From Nocardia niwae NBRC 108934 = DSM 45340 (GTDB taxonomy: Bacteria > Actinomycetota > Actinomycetes > Mycobacteriales > Mycobacteriaceae): a stretch of 64,000 nucleotides of DNA. Where the stretch lies: positions 62,001 to 126,000 of the forward strand of contig NZ_BDCK01000031.1 of assembly GCF_001613465.1 (NCBI RefSeq), given 5' to 3'. The notes beneath the pieces are model-generated. The model saw only the letters and a program-made list of their open reading frames with translations. It was not told where the DNA came from and did no database searches. Below, piece by piece: positions 48,454 to 56,856 of the stretch. Both the position numbers and the translations under genes were made by a program. The stretch's first letter is position 1; every line of letters begins with the position of its first letter.

Positions 48454-49611
48454 CTAGTGGTGGGCGGCGTTCGTGTGCGCCCAGGACTGCACATCACCTC
48501 GATCGAGGGCAATGGCCAGCAGCTCCGGAAACTTGTCCGGCGTGCAGGCGAAGGCCGGAATGTCCAGGGCCGCCAGGGCGGCGGCGTTGTCGTGATCGAA
48601 GGCGGGCGCGCCGTCGTCGGAGAGCGCGAGCAACACGACGACCTGCACGCCGGAGTCCCGCATCGTGCGGACGCGACGCAGCATCTCGTCGCGGATGCCT
48701 CCCTCGTACAGGTCGGAGATCAGCACGAACAGCGTGTCGGCCGGGCGGGTGACCAGGGATTGACAGTAGGCGAGGGCCCGGTTGATGTCGGTGCCACCGC
48801 CGAGTTGGGTGCCGAACAGCACTTCCACCGGGTCATCGAGTTTGTCGGTCAGATCTACGATTTCGGTGTCGAACACCACCATCGAGGTGCGCAGCGACCG
48901 CATCGAGGCGAGCACCGCACCGAACACCGATGCGTACACGACGCTTGCGGCCATCGAACCGGACTGGTCGATGGCCAGCACCACGTCCCGCCGCACCGCC
49001 TGCGCCTTGCGGCCGTAGCCGACCAGGCGTTCCGGTATCACGGTGCGATGCTCGGGCAGATAGGTGGCGAGATTCTTGCGAATGGTGCGGTCCCAGTCGA
49101 TGTCTCGCAATCTCGGGCGGGTGACGCGGGCGGCGCGGTTCAGCGCACCGGAGACCGCCGCGACGGTGTGCGCCGCGACGCGCTGCTCGATCTCCCGCAC
49201 CACCTTCTCCACCACCATGCGCGCGGTGGCTTTGGTGGTCTCGGGCATCACCCGGTTCAGGCTCAGCAGGGTGCCGACCAGGTGTACGTCCGGCTCCACC
49301 GCCTCGAGCAGTTCCGGCTCCAGCAACAGCTGGGTGAGATCGAGCCGCTCCACGGCGTCGCGCTGCATGACTTCGACCACGGAGGCGGGGAAGTAGCTGC
49401 GGATATCGCCGAGCCAGCGGGCCACGCGCGGCGCCGAGCCCTGCAGACCTCCGGTGCGCTTGCCGGGGGAGGTCTCTTCATCGGTGTTGTACAGCGCCGA
49501 GAGCGCCCGGTCCATGGCCGCGTCCGCACCGGAGCCGAGCCCGCCCAATCCTTCCTCCGCGGCCGCGCCGAGCACCAAACGCCAACGCCGGGACTGTGCT
49601 TCGTCGGTCAC
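48454..49611 (-). CDS. VWA-domain protein of the MoxR/SWIM cassette (CoxE-like)
   Basis: 385 aa from GTG 49611, whose codon overlaps the stop of a 22-codon ORF (GTGA); ATG 49695 would add 28 residues. The N-terminal helical part (to about 185) carries CoxE-like segments (VAAVSGALNRAARVTRP, then IRKNLATYLPEH). The VWA domain follows, with an intact MIDAS motif AIDQSGSM and later GGGTDINRAL and LISDLYEGG. VWA proteins of this type bind a metal-dependent ligand and pair with a MoxR ATPase. Last gene of the cassette. Confidence 0.87.
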   Translation of the reverse strand: MTDEAQSRRWRLVLGAAAEEGLGGLGSGADAAMDRALSALYNTDEETSPGKRTGGLQGSAPRVARWLGDIRSYFPASVVEVMQRDAVERLDLTQLLLEPELLEAVEPDVHLVGTLLSLNRVMPETTKATARMVVEKVVREIEQRVAAHTVAAVSGALNRAARVTRPRLRDIDWDRTIRKNLATYLPEHRTVIPERLVGYGRKAQAVRRDVVLAIDQSGSMAASVVYASVFGAVLASMRSLRTSMVVFDTEIVDLTDKLDDPVEVLFGTQLGGGTDINRALAYCQSLVTRPADTLFVLISDLYEGGIRDEMLRRVRTMRDSGVQVVVLLALSDDGAPAFDHDNAAALAALDIPAFACTPDKFPELLAIALDRGDVQSWAHTNAAHH

Positions 49612-49676
49612 GCCCCGTCCTCCGTGGTACGACCGGGAACCTCGCTGCGGTCTCGCCGGACTGCCTGATCCCTCAT
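49608..49676 (-). CDS. 22-aa mini-ORF before the VWA gene
   Basis: ATG 49676 overlaps the stop of the 91-aa ORF (ATGA), and its TGA overlaps the VWA start codon (GTGA). Product MRDQAVRRDRSEVPGRTTED followed by Gly-Ala; no known function. It is listed because the overlaps at both ends connect the genes around it. Alternatively it is only a coupling spacer. Confidence 0.35.
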   Translation of the reverse strand: MRDQAVRRDRSEVPGRTTEDGA

Positions 49677-49948
49677 GCTGTGCCCCTTCCGCCATGTGCG
49701 GGGTATCGCGTGGTGCTGCTGCGCTTCCGCCTTCGGGTCCGGCCGCTGGCGCTGTGCCCGTTTTCGGTCCGGGTGGGGATCTGCGTGGTGGTGCTGTGCT
49801 GCCGTGTGAGGGTCTGGCGGCTCGTGCTGTGTGTAGTTATGTTGCGTTGCCGCCCGGGAGGTTGGTCGCTGGCGCCGTGCCTGCTTTCGGTCTGCGCGGG
49901 ACCCGGTGTTGTGGCGCTGCGCTGCGGTGTTCGGGCCTGGCCGTTCAT
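49673..49948 (-). CDS. 91-aa Thr/Arg/Gln-rich ORF between DUF5682-like and VWA genes
   Basis: ATG 49948 overlaps the stop of the DUF5682-like gene by 4 nt, and its own stop overlaps the next mini-ORF. The product (MNGQARTPQRSATTPGPAQ at the start) is low-complexity and hydrophilic with no domain. Residues 1-27 and 42-68 are a duplicated segment, matching an imperfect 80-bp direct repeat. It might be a disordered adaptor or a decayed spacer. The double overlap favours translation. Confidence 0.45.
   Translation of the reverse strand: MNGQARTPQRSATTPGPAQTESRHGASDQPPGRQRNITTHSTSRQTLTRQHSTTTQIPTRTENGHSASGRTRRRKRSSTTRYPAHGGRGTA
49746..49948. repeat. Two imperfect copies of an 80-bp direct repeat, 123-nt period
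   Basis: 49746-49825 and 49869-49948 align over their whole length with no gaps; about three quarters of positions agree by eye. The period (123 nt) is a multiple of three, so the repeat is in frame with the 91-aa ORF. The right copy ends exactly at that ORF's start codon. Confidence 0.6.
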
Positions 49949-52467
49949 ATCGTGACCCCTAGGATTTCCGCTGCTGTGCGCAGTGCGGCGGTAGCTCGGT
50001 CGGGGTCGATTCCGGTGACAGCCGACGCGGCGGCCGCGGAAGCGCCGTCGCGGACCGCCTGGCCGATCGCACGGCGCTCACCCGACTCGAACGCGCCGAA
50101 GGTGCGGCGCAGCAGCGGCAATGTCTCGACGAACGTGTCGTCGCCGAGTCCGCGCAGCCAGTCGTCGATGAGCCGCAGCAACTCCCGGTCGTGCACCAGC
50201 AGCAGGCCGCGACCGCCGAGGAACCCGTCGATCCACGCCGCTTTGGCCGCGGCGGTCGCCCCCACCGAAAGGGCCGCGGAAAGGCGGCGCGCGGATTCGG
50301 CGTCGTCGATGCGGCCCGCGTCGGCGAGCAAACGGACGGCACGCCCCACCAGGGCGCCGTGCACGTCGTCACGGTCGGCGACACGGCGCAGCGCGGCCAG
50401 CCACTCGCCGGTGGCCCAGCCGTCGTCTCTGGTGTGGATGGCGGTGTGCGCAGCGTCCAGCAGACCGCGCAATTCGGTGGCGGCGTCGGTGTCCAAGCCG
50501 GTCACCGCCGCGGGCATGCCCGCGCAGATGCGCACCAGCAACCCGTCGGCGACGTGAGCAAGCGCTTTGGTGTCGGTGCCGCGCACGTCGCCGTAGCGCA
50601 ACGTGCGGATCAGGCCGGGCAGCGCGGCCAGCAAGTGGGTGACGTCATGGTCGAGCGCCGCCGTCGATTCCAGCCGGGCGATCAATCCGTCGGTGGCGCC
50701 GCCCAAGTCGGCGAGCAGCGCGACTTCCAGCGCCGCGGTCAGTTCGCCCACCGACCGGTCGGAGCCGCCGGCGGTGTCGAGGATCTTCGCTTCCGCCGCG
50801 GTGCGGATGGTGGTGCCCCAGCGCGAGGCCTCGATGACCGATATCGCGTACTCGGGATGCCACTGCAGCGTCCAGGTCTCCCGGAAGGTGCCGGTGCTGC
50901 GTACGTCGCTGGTGGTGCGCGTGCCCCACTCGATGTCGAGGACTCGGAGGCGGTGCAGCAGCCGCGACCGCTCGACCTCGCGTTCCTTGCGCAGGTCCAG
51001 GTCGATGGTGCGGATCGAGGGCTCCTGCTTCATCCGCAGGGAGCGGATGGTGGCGCGCAGGTCCGCGTCCAGCGGCACGGTCGGCGTCTCCTCCGGCACG
51101 GCGCCGAGCGCCTCACCCACGACGAGTTCGCCGATCACCAACTGCAGCATCGTCTCGTCACCGCCGCACAGCACCGACCGGGTGGCCTCGGTGACCTCCG
51201 ACAAACCGGCGAGCGGGCGGCCGCGAAGCGCGGCGAGGGTGTCGGCGAGCCGGACCGCTTCGATGACATGCGCGCTGGAAACGGGCAGATCGTGCGCACG
51301 CAGCACCCCGGCCACCTTCGTCAGCCAGCGGGCGATCGGCTGCTCGGTGGCGGTGAACAGGTGGTGGTACCAGCCCGGCGAGGTGACGCCCGCGCCGTAG
51401 CCGGAGGAGGTGGACAGCCGCGAATGCGTCCACGGCACCCAAGTGAGCCGGGCTCTGGTCTTCGACAGCCCTTTGAGCAACCGGGCGTCCGGCGCGGCGG
51501 GACCGAGCGCGCCGGTGAGCGCGGGCGCATGCCACGCACCGCACACCACCGCCAGCCGCATCGCCCCGTCCTTGAGCGCCTTGCGCATGGTCTGGCGCAT
51601 GTACGCCTCGCGCCGGAGGGTGTGAGCGTCGATCACGAGGGGTTCGGGCGGTGATTCGGCAACCGATTCGGCGATCGCCTCCGCGACCGAATCGAAGTCC
51701 GGTGCCGGGTCGTTCGCGGATCGTTCCGGCACCGATCCGGCGGTCGCGGGTTGGTCGCGCTCGGATCGCCCGCGCTCCGACTCGGCGGCCGCCGATCGAT
51801 CCTCAGCGGGTTCTGGCACCGCAGGGTCGCGGTGCGCCCCACGGTCTTTCGTGGGTGCTGTCGCCCGGTCTGCGACTTCGGAGCCCTCCGGTTCGCCTTG
51901 CGGTCGCGGGCCTTCGCTGGTTTCGGCGCCCGGTGTCATGTCGCCTCGCCGCGCGGAGCGCTCGACGGTTTCCCGCAGCGCGCTCATCGCCTCGCTGATC
52001 GCCTCGAACGCCTCGGCGTCCGGGACGGATTCGACGACGGCGTCCCACCAGCGTTCGGCATCGTCGTAGCCGCCCGCCTCGGCGAGCGCGGCGAGTGGAT
52101 CGAATCGGTCGCCCGGCTCGTCCTCGGTCGCGAGCGTGACGGTCGCGGGCAGATCGCAGAACCGCACCGGTACGTCGTGGTCCACCGCGTGCCGCAGCGC
52201 CTGCCACTCCGGGGAGAACACCGCGTACGGCCAGAACGCGGCTTTGGCGGGTGCGTCGGGAACGTACGCCAGCAGCGCGACCGGCGGGGTCATCCCCTCG
52301 GCAGCCACCAAGCCCACCAGCGGATCGGCGTCCGCGGGACCCTCGATGAGAATCATGTCGGGCCGGAAGTCCGCCAGGGCCAGCCGCAGCGAGCGCGCCG
52401 ACCCGGGACCATGGTGACGGATGCCGAAAACCCTGGTCACCGCGGAGGATCCGGTGCCCGAGGTCAC
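49945..52467 (-). CDS. DUF5682-like large protein of the MoxR/VWA cassette
   Basis: 840 aa from GTG 52467, overlapping the MoxR stop by 4 nt. The N-terminal domain begins TRVFGIRHHGPGSARSLRLAL and contains MILIEGPADADPLVGL, characteristic of the DUF5682 family that co-occurs with MoxR and VWA genes in actinobacteria. Residues about 165-265 are a charged, disordered linker (EGPRPQGEPEGSEVADRAT). The middle (AVVCGAWHAPALTG, then THSRLSTSSGYGAGVTSPGWYHHL) is conserved, with many His/Trp residues. The C-terminal third is helical and repeat-like. Biochemical function unknown. Confidence 0.82.
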   Translation of the reverse strand: MTSGTGSSAVTRVFGIRHHGPGSARSLRLALADFRPDMILIEGPADADPLVGLVAAEGMTPPVALLAYVPDAPAKAAFWPYAVFSPEWQALRHAVDHDVPVRFCDLPATVTLATEDEPGDRFDPLAALAEAGGYDDAERWWDAVVESVPDAEAFEAISEAMSALRETVERSARRGDMTPGAETSEGPRPQGEPEGSEVADRATAPTKDRGAHRDPAVPEPAEDRSAAAESERGRSERDQPATAGSVPERSANDPAPDFDSVAEAIAESVAESPPEPLVIDAHTLRREAYMRQTMRKALKDGAMRLAVVCGAWHAPALTGALGPAAPDARLLKGLSKTRARLTWVPWTHSRLSTSSGYGAGVTSPGWYHHLFTATEQPIARWLTKVAGVLRAHDLPVSSAHVIEAVRLADTLAALRGRPLAGLSEVTEATRSVLCGGDETMLQLVIGELVVGEALGAVPEETPTVPLDADLRATIRSLRMKQEPSIRTIDLDLRKEREVERSRLLHRLRVLDIEWGTRTTSDVRSTGTFRETWTLQWHPEYAISVIEASRWGTTIRTAAEAKILDTAGGSDRSVGELTAALEVALLADLGGATDGLIARLESTAALDHDVTHLLAALPGLIRTLRYGDVRGTDTKALAHVADGLLVRICAGMPAAVTGLDTDAATELRGLLDAAHTAIHTRDDGWATGEWLAALRRVADRDDVHGALVGRAVRLLADAGRIDDAESARRLSAALSVGATAAAKAAWIDGFLGGRGLLLVHDRELLRLIDDWLRGLGDDTFVETLPLLRRTFGAFESGERRAIGQAVRDGASAAAASAVTGIDPDRATAALRTAAEILGVTI

Positions 52468-53564
52468 CCGGTGACCTCGCGGCAAGCACGGTAGAAGTCC
52501 GCCCAGTCGGGTCGCTCGCGGACCACGGCCTCCAGGTACTCGGTCCACACGACAGCATCGGCCACCGGGTCCTTGATCACCGAGCCGAGCACCGCGCCCG
52601 CGATGTCGGAGGCGCGCAGCACGCCGTCGCCGAAGTGCGCCGAGAGCGCGATGCCGTTGGTGATCACCGAGATCGCCTCGGCCGTGGACAGCGTTCCGGA
52701 CGGCGACTTGAGCTTGGTCCGGCCGTCGGCGGTGCTGCCGGAGCGCAGCTCGCGGAAGACCCGCACCACCCGCCGCACCTCCTCGGCCGCCGCGGGCACG
52801 GTGGGCAGTTCCAGTGCCGAACCGAGCTGTTCGACCCGCCTGCTGACGATGGCGACCTCCTCGTCCTCGCTCGCGGGCAGCGGCAACACCACCGTGTTGA
52901 ACCGGCGGCGCAACGCGGAGGACAACTCGTTCACCCCGCGGTCGCGGTCGTTGGCGGTGGCGATGACGTTGAAGCCCTTGGCGGCCTGCACTTCCGTGCC
53001 GAGCTCGGGTACCGGCAGGGTTTTCTCGGACAGGATGGTGATCAGCGCGTCCTGCACGTCCGAGGGGATGCGGGTGAGCTCCTCGAGCCGGGCGATGGAG
53101 CCCGTCCGCATGGCTGTGAGCACCGGCGACGGCACCAGCGCCGCCTCGCTCGGCCCCTCCGCGAGCAGCCGCGCGTAGTTCCAGCCGTAGCGGATCGCCT
53201 CCTCGGCTGTGCCGGAGGTGCCTTGCACCAGCAGCGTCGAGGAACCGCTGATCGCGGCGGAGAGATGTTCCGACACCCAGGTCTTTGCCGTCCCCGGCAC
53301 GCCGAGCAGCAGCAAAGCCCGGTCGGTGGCCAGCGTCGCGACCGCCACTTCCATCAGCCTGCGCGGGCCCACATACTTCGGGGTGATCACGGTGCCGTCG
53401 GGGAGGGTGCCGCCGAGCAGGTAGGTGACCACCGCCCAGGGCGACAACCGCCAAGACGGCGGACGGGGTCGGTCGTCGGCGGCCGCGAGGACGCGCAGTT
53501 CGTCGGCGTACGCCTGTTCGGCATGGGGGCGCAGCAGGTCCGGCGCCGGGTCGGTGGTGGTCAC
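52464..53564 (-). CDS. MoxR-family AAA+ ATPase
   Basis: 366 aa from GTG 53564, overlapping the upstream gene's stop by 4 nt. Walker A GVPGTAKT (88-95), Walker B-like SIARLEELTRIPSD with Glu in place of the usual Asp before the catalytic Glu, sensor 1 FNVIATANDRDRG, and Arg fingers in LSSALRRRFN. MoxR ATPases are chaperone-like machines that remodel or metallate client proteins together with a VWA partner. Here the VWA protein is encoded two genes later in the same unit. The altered Walker B may slow hydrolysis (inference). Confidence 0.9.
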   Translation of the reverse strand: MTTTDPAPDLLRPHAEQAYADELRVLAAADDRPRPPSWRLSPWAVVTYLLGGTLPDGTVITPKYVGPRRLMEVAVATLATDRALLLLGVPGTAKTWVSEHLSAAISGSSTLLVQGTSGTAEEAIRYGWNYARLLAEGPSEAALVPSPVLTAMRTGSIARLEELTRIPSDVQDALITILSEKTLPVPELGTEVQAAKGFNVIATANDRDRGVNELSSALRRRFNTVVLPLPASEDEEVAIVSRRVEQLGSALELPTVPAAAEEVRRVVRVFRELRSGSTADGRTKLKSPSGTLSTAEAISVITNGIALSAHFGDGVLRASDIAGAVLGSVIKDPVADAVVWTEYLEAVVRERPDWADFYRACREVTG

Positions 53565-56422
53565 TGCAACTCCTCGAGCATCATCGAGCGGTGGGTGAGG
53601 TCGTGGGCGAGCTGGTCGAAGGCCCGCGCCCAGGCGGGATCGTCGCACCGGCGGGCCACCGCGGACAGCGTGTCCACGGCGGTCACCGGGAGGTGGACCG
53701 CGGCCGCGGTGAGCAGCGACCGATGCGCGTTCGGCGACGCGCCGTGCGTCTCGGGGCGCCGCGCCGCCGCCCGCGCCCGCTCGAACAGCAGCAGGACCAC
53801 GTGCTGGGCCAGCGCGTCCGGCCACGGGTGGCCCATCGCGGGCAGCAGCGCCTCGATCTCGGAGAGCCACGAGCCGTCCAGCCGCACCAGGTGCGCGGTC
53901 CGATCCGCCAGGGGCAGCAGCGCGAACAGCTCCCGCCTGCGCAGCATCGCGAGGTCGGTGGGCACGCCCGCCTCGAACAGCGCCCGCGCCCAAGCCGAAT
54001 CGCGTTGTGCCAGTGCCGCGTCCACCCAGCCGTCGAAGATCGGCTGGCGGAACCGGTCCTCGATCGTGGCGCGCACCGCTTGCTGTGGCGTGCCGAGCAC
54101 ACCGGCCCAGTGCGTCAGCGGGGTGGCGGCGACCACCTGCCGGAGCCGGGCCGCGGCCACGTCGGGCGCGCCGTTCCAGCGGTAGGCGAATTCCACGGTG
54201 CGGTCGGTGATCCCGTCGCGCTGCGCGGCGGCGTCGAGCGTATCGGGCAGCGTGAGAATCACATTGGTGTGCAGCATCCGGTGCTCGGCGCGGATCCACG
54301 CGCTCGTGCGCTCGCGCATCCGCCGGGTGAACGCCGAATCCGGCAGCAGCGCGAGCAGTCCGGCGGCGGTGCGGCGCACATCCGCGCGCCGATCGTCCAG
54401 CGCCGTCTCGAGCAGGTGCTCGTCGTCGGGGCCGAGTCCCTCGGCGAGCACGGCCAGCAGTTCGGCCTTCAGCGGGCCGGATTCCTTCGGCCACGCCGCG
54501 GTCAGCTCCGCCCTGGCCGCGGCGGCGTCGTCGCGCCGGAGTTCGGCGAGCCAGTCGCGCCGCTCGGCTGGTTGGCCGAACAGCCACGTGTCGGTGGAGC
54601 GCTGGGACGGGGCCGACGGCCGCCGCACGAGGTCGCGCCAGGCCGGATGCCTGGCCGCCAGCCAGCTGCCGCGAGCGCCCGCGAGGCGCAGCAGCGGCTC
54701 CCGCAGAGTGGCATTGATCTTCGCGTGCTCGAGGAGCTGCTCGCAGAGGGCGTCCGGCGCGCGATAGTCGTGCGGCCGTGCCGCGTCGAACCATTCGGGA
54801 AGGAACGCCGAGCGCTCCCGCAGCATGCGGGCCAGCCGCGCCGCCGCCGGGCGCGGCAGCGACGGCCGCGGGTCGTCCGCCGCGGGTTCGGGTGCCGCCG
54901 CGGTGACGGGTGCGACTCCGCCGCGCGTGAAAAGGTCGTGCAGCGCGGCGGTTTCGAGCAGACGCAACGCGGGATCGCTCGGCAACCGGTCGGCCGCGCG
55001 TGCGATCGGGGGCGGCAGTGTGGCGACATCCGGGGCGCGGCGCGCGGTGCCGAGCAATGCGACGGAGGTGAGGTCCGCATTGCCGGGAACCGGGCGGTCC
55101 GCCTCGGGGCCGAAGGTGTCGGTGGCCGCCAAGTCGACGACCTCACCCGCGGCGAACACCGAAATCGGCTCCAATCCGTCGGCGCTCCACTCGCCGGTCA
55201 CCGTGACCGGATGACCGCCGGAGACGGCCAGCAGTGTCCACGGTTGCTCCCCCGGCCGGATCGGCAGCGCCGTGCCGTCGGATTCGGTGAGGAACCAGCC
55301 TTGCTCGCAGCGGGTGGGCACCACGTCGACCAGCAGCATCGGCCATGAGCGCAACCACGGATCGGCGCCGAGCGCCGATGCGTGCGCGGCCAGCGCGGCG
55401 GCGATCGTGGCGGGCCGGCCGGCGTCGGCGGGCAGCGTGGTGAAAGGTTCGGCGGCGCCGTGCCGTTCCCCCCACAGCGCGCGCAGCGGCGCGGCGCCGG
55501 GATAGAAATGCAGCTGCGCGTCGGCCAGCTGTCCGAGCGCGGGAACGTCGGCGGGGAAGCCGGGGGAACCGAAGGAATGGTCGACCACCAGCGCCCAGCG
55601 CCTGCTCTCCCGCCCGTACAGCCAGGTGCGCCGGGTATAGAGGCGCTCGTCCTCGGTGATCCGTGAGCCGAACACCATCCATAGATCACGGACCGGAGGT
55701 TCGGCGCGCACCGCCTCGGCCGGGTTGGGATAGCCGACGTGGGTCCGGATGCTGGCACGCAGCGGGGGCGGCAGCGCGTCGAGCTGCCGATGCGCGGCGA
55801 TCAGCAGGTGCATGCGCGCGTATTCGCGCAGCACCACGTCGGGCCAGTCGGTCCTGGTGGCCACGGCGACCGGAAGCCTGCGCAGGGCGGAGGCTAGGCC
55901 GGGAGCCTGCGCGTCGACCATCCGGGCGGCCACGGACTCGAACGCGCGATACGAGCGGTCGGCCTGCGCGAGACCCGTGCGCACCTGGTCACCGAGCCAG
56001 ACGTCGAGTTCCTCCAACCCCGCCGTCACCCGCATCCGGCGCTGCTCGACCGTGGCGGGGTTCGATGTGCGGGGACGGTCGGCCGTGGTGGCGGCCCGCG
56101 CCGCGCGACCGCCGATCCACGCCGCCGCGTAATCCGCGGTCTCCGGCTCGACGGCGACCTCGCCCGCGACCCAGCGCAGCAACAGCGACAGCGCGTGTTT
56201 GCAGGGGAACTTGCGGCTCGGGCAGGAGCACCGGTACGCGGGGCCGGACAGGTCGACGATCGTCTGATAGGGCGTGGCGCCGCTGCCTTGGCACCGGCCC
56301 CACAGCGCCGTGCCGTGCTGCCCGCACTCGCGCCAGCGATGCACCAGCTTGTGGGCCGCCGATAGCGAACTCGCGTCGGGTGCCAGCGCCGTGACCTGGT
56401 CTTCGGTCCACGGCGTCGTCAT
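53561..56422 (-). CDS. SWIM zinc-finger protein fused to a DUF5691-like HEAT-type region
   Basis: 953 aa from ATG 56422. Residues 63-77 carry a SWIM zinc finger with spacing CxC-x6-CxH (Cys65, Cys67, Cys74, His76) in YRCSCPSRKFPCKHAL. Around 120-400 lies a helical region, then a beta-rich section (about 270-430), and from about 480 to the C-terminus Ala/Leu-rich helices of HEAT/armadillo character, as in DUF5691 proteins. In many actinobacteria these two parts are separate adjacent genes, so the fusion here links them. SWIM fingers bind DNA or protein. First gene of the cassette; the stop overlaps the MoxR start by 4 nt. Confidence 0.85.
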   Translation of the reverse strand: MTTPWTEDQVTALAPDASSLSAAHKLVHRWRECGQHGTALWGRCQGSGATPYQTIVDLSGPAYRCSCPSRKFPCKHALSLLLRWVAGEVAVEPETADYAAAWIGGRAARAATTADRPRTSNPATVEQRRMRVTAGLEELDVWLGDQVRTGLAQADRSYRAFESVAARMVDAQAPGLASALRRLPVAVATRTDWPDVVLREYARMHLLIAAHRQLDALPPPLRASIRTHVGYPNPAEAVRAEPPVRDLWMVFGSRITEDERLYTRRTWLYGRESRRWALVVDHSFGSPGFPADVPALGQLADAQLHFYPGAAPLRALWGERHGAAEPFTTLPADAGRPATIAAALAAHASALGADPWLRSWPMLLVDVVPTRCEQGWFLTESDGTALPIRPGEQPWTLLAVSGGHPVTVTGEWSADGLEPISVFAAGEVVDLAATDTFGPEADRPVPGNADLTSVALLGTARRAPDVATLPPPIARAADRLPSDPALRLLETAALHDLFTRGGVAPVTAAAPEPAADDPRPSLPRPAAARLARMLRERSAFLPEWFDAARPHDYRAPDALCEQLLEHAKINATLREPLLRLAGARGSWLAARHPAWRDLVRRPSAPSQRSTDTWLFGQPAERRDWLAELRRDDAAAARAELTAAWPKESGPLKAELLAVLAEGLGPDDEHLLETALDDRRADVRRTAAGLLALLPDSAFTRRMRERTSAWIRAEHRMLHTNVILTLPDTLDAAAQRDGITDRTVEFAYRWNGAPDVAAARLRQVVAATPLTHWAGVLGTPQQAVRATIEDRFRQPIFDGWVDAALAQRDSAWARALFEAGVPTDLAMLRRRELFALLPLADRTAHLVRLDGSWLSEIEALLPAMGHPWPDALAQHVVLLLFERARAAARRPETHGASPNAHRSLLTAAAVHLPVTAVDTLSAVARRCDDPAWARAFDQLAHDLTHRSMMLEELQ

Positions 56423-56856
56423 CGCGCGGCTCCAGCTCGGTGGTGGCTCATCGCCTTCCTTCGTTGCTCGTGTTGACCGGATTTCTACCGCAGCGCACCG
56501 ACAGGTGCCGCGACCGGTGCCGCGCCGTGCCCGGAAGCGCTTGTGTCGGTGCCGCATTCGTCATTCGGATGAATCTTGCGCCGATTGGGCCGCTCTGGCA
56601 TTCTGTCCTGTTCGGCTCGACCGAGCCACCCGGTACGGGTGTAGACACCATCGAGCTGCCCGCCGGGGTTGGCGAGGGGTGGACATCGAGACAGGGCGCA
56701 GGCGTTTCGATGACCATATCCATCCCCGCGGGCAGATTCGCCTGGGTGCGCTGGGCGATCCCGGTGCAATCGGGTAGCGTTTCGCACAGCTTCGACAAGG
56801 CGCCGCGCACGGGGTCGGAGGACGTGTGCGGCTCGATGGTGGAGGGGATTTTTCGC
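56423..56856. promoter_or_regulatory. Divergent region between the SWIM/MoxR cassette and the Rad50-like ATPase
   Basis: 434 nt. In-frame upstream codons could extend the ATPase (ATG 56710, 56569 and others), but the extra translation has no domain, and GGAGGGG lies 9 nt before ATG 56857, so the later start is preferred. The region should contain both divergent promoters. An AT-richer patch (CATTCGTCATTCGGATGAATC, about 56555-56575) is a candidate. Confidence 0.4.

Noticed and set aside
56440..56856. N-terminal extension of the zinc-hook ATPase
   Set aside because: The added 139 residues have no recognised fold, and a good ribosome-binding site precedes ATG 56857. An earlier start (56710 or 56569) is not fully excluded.
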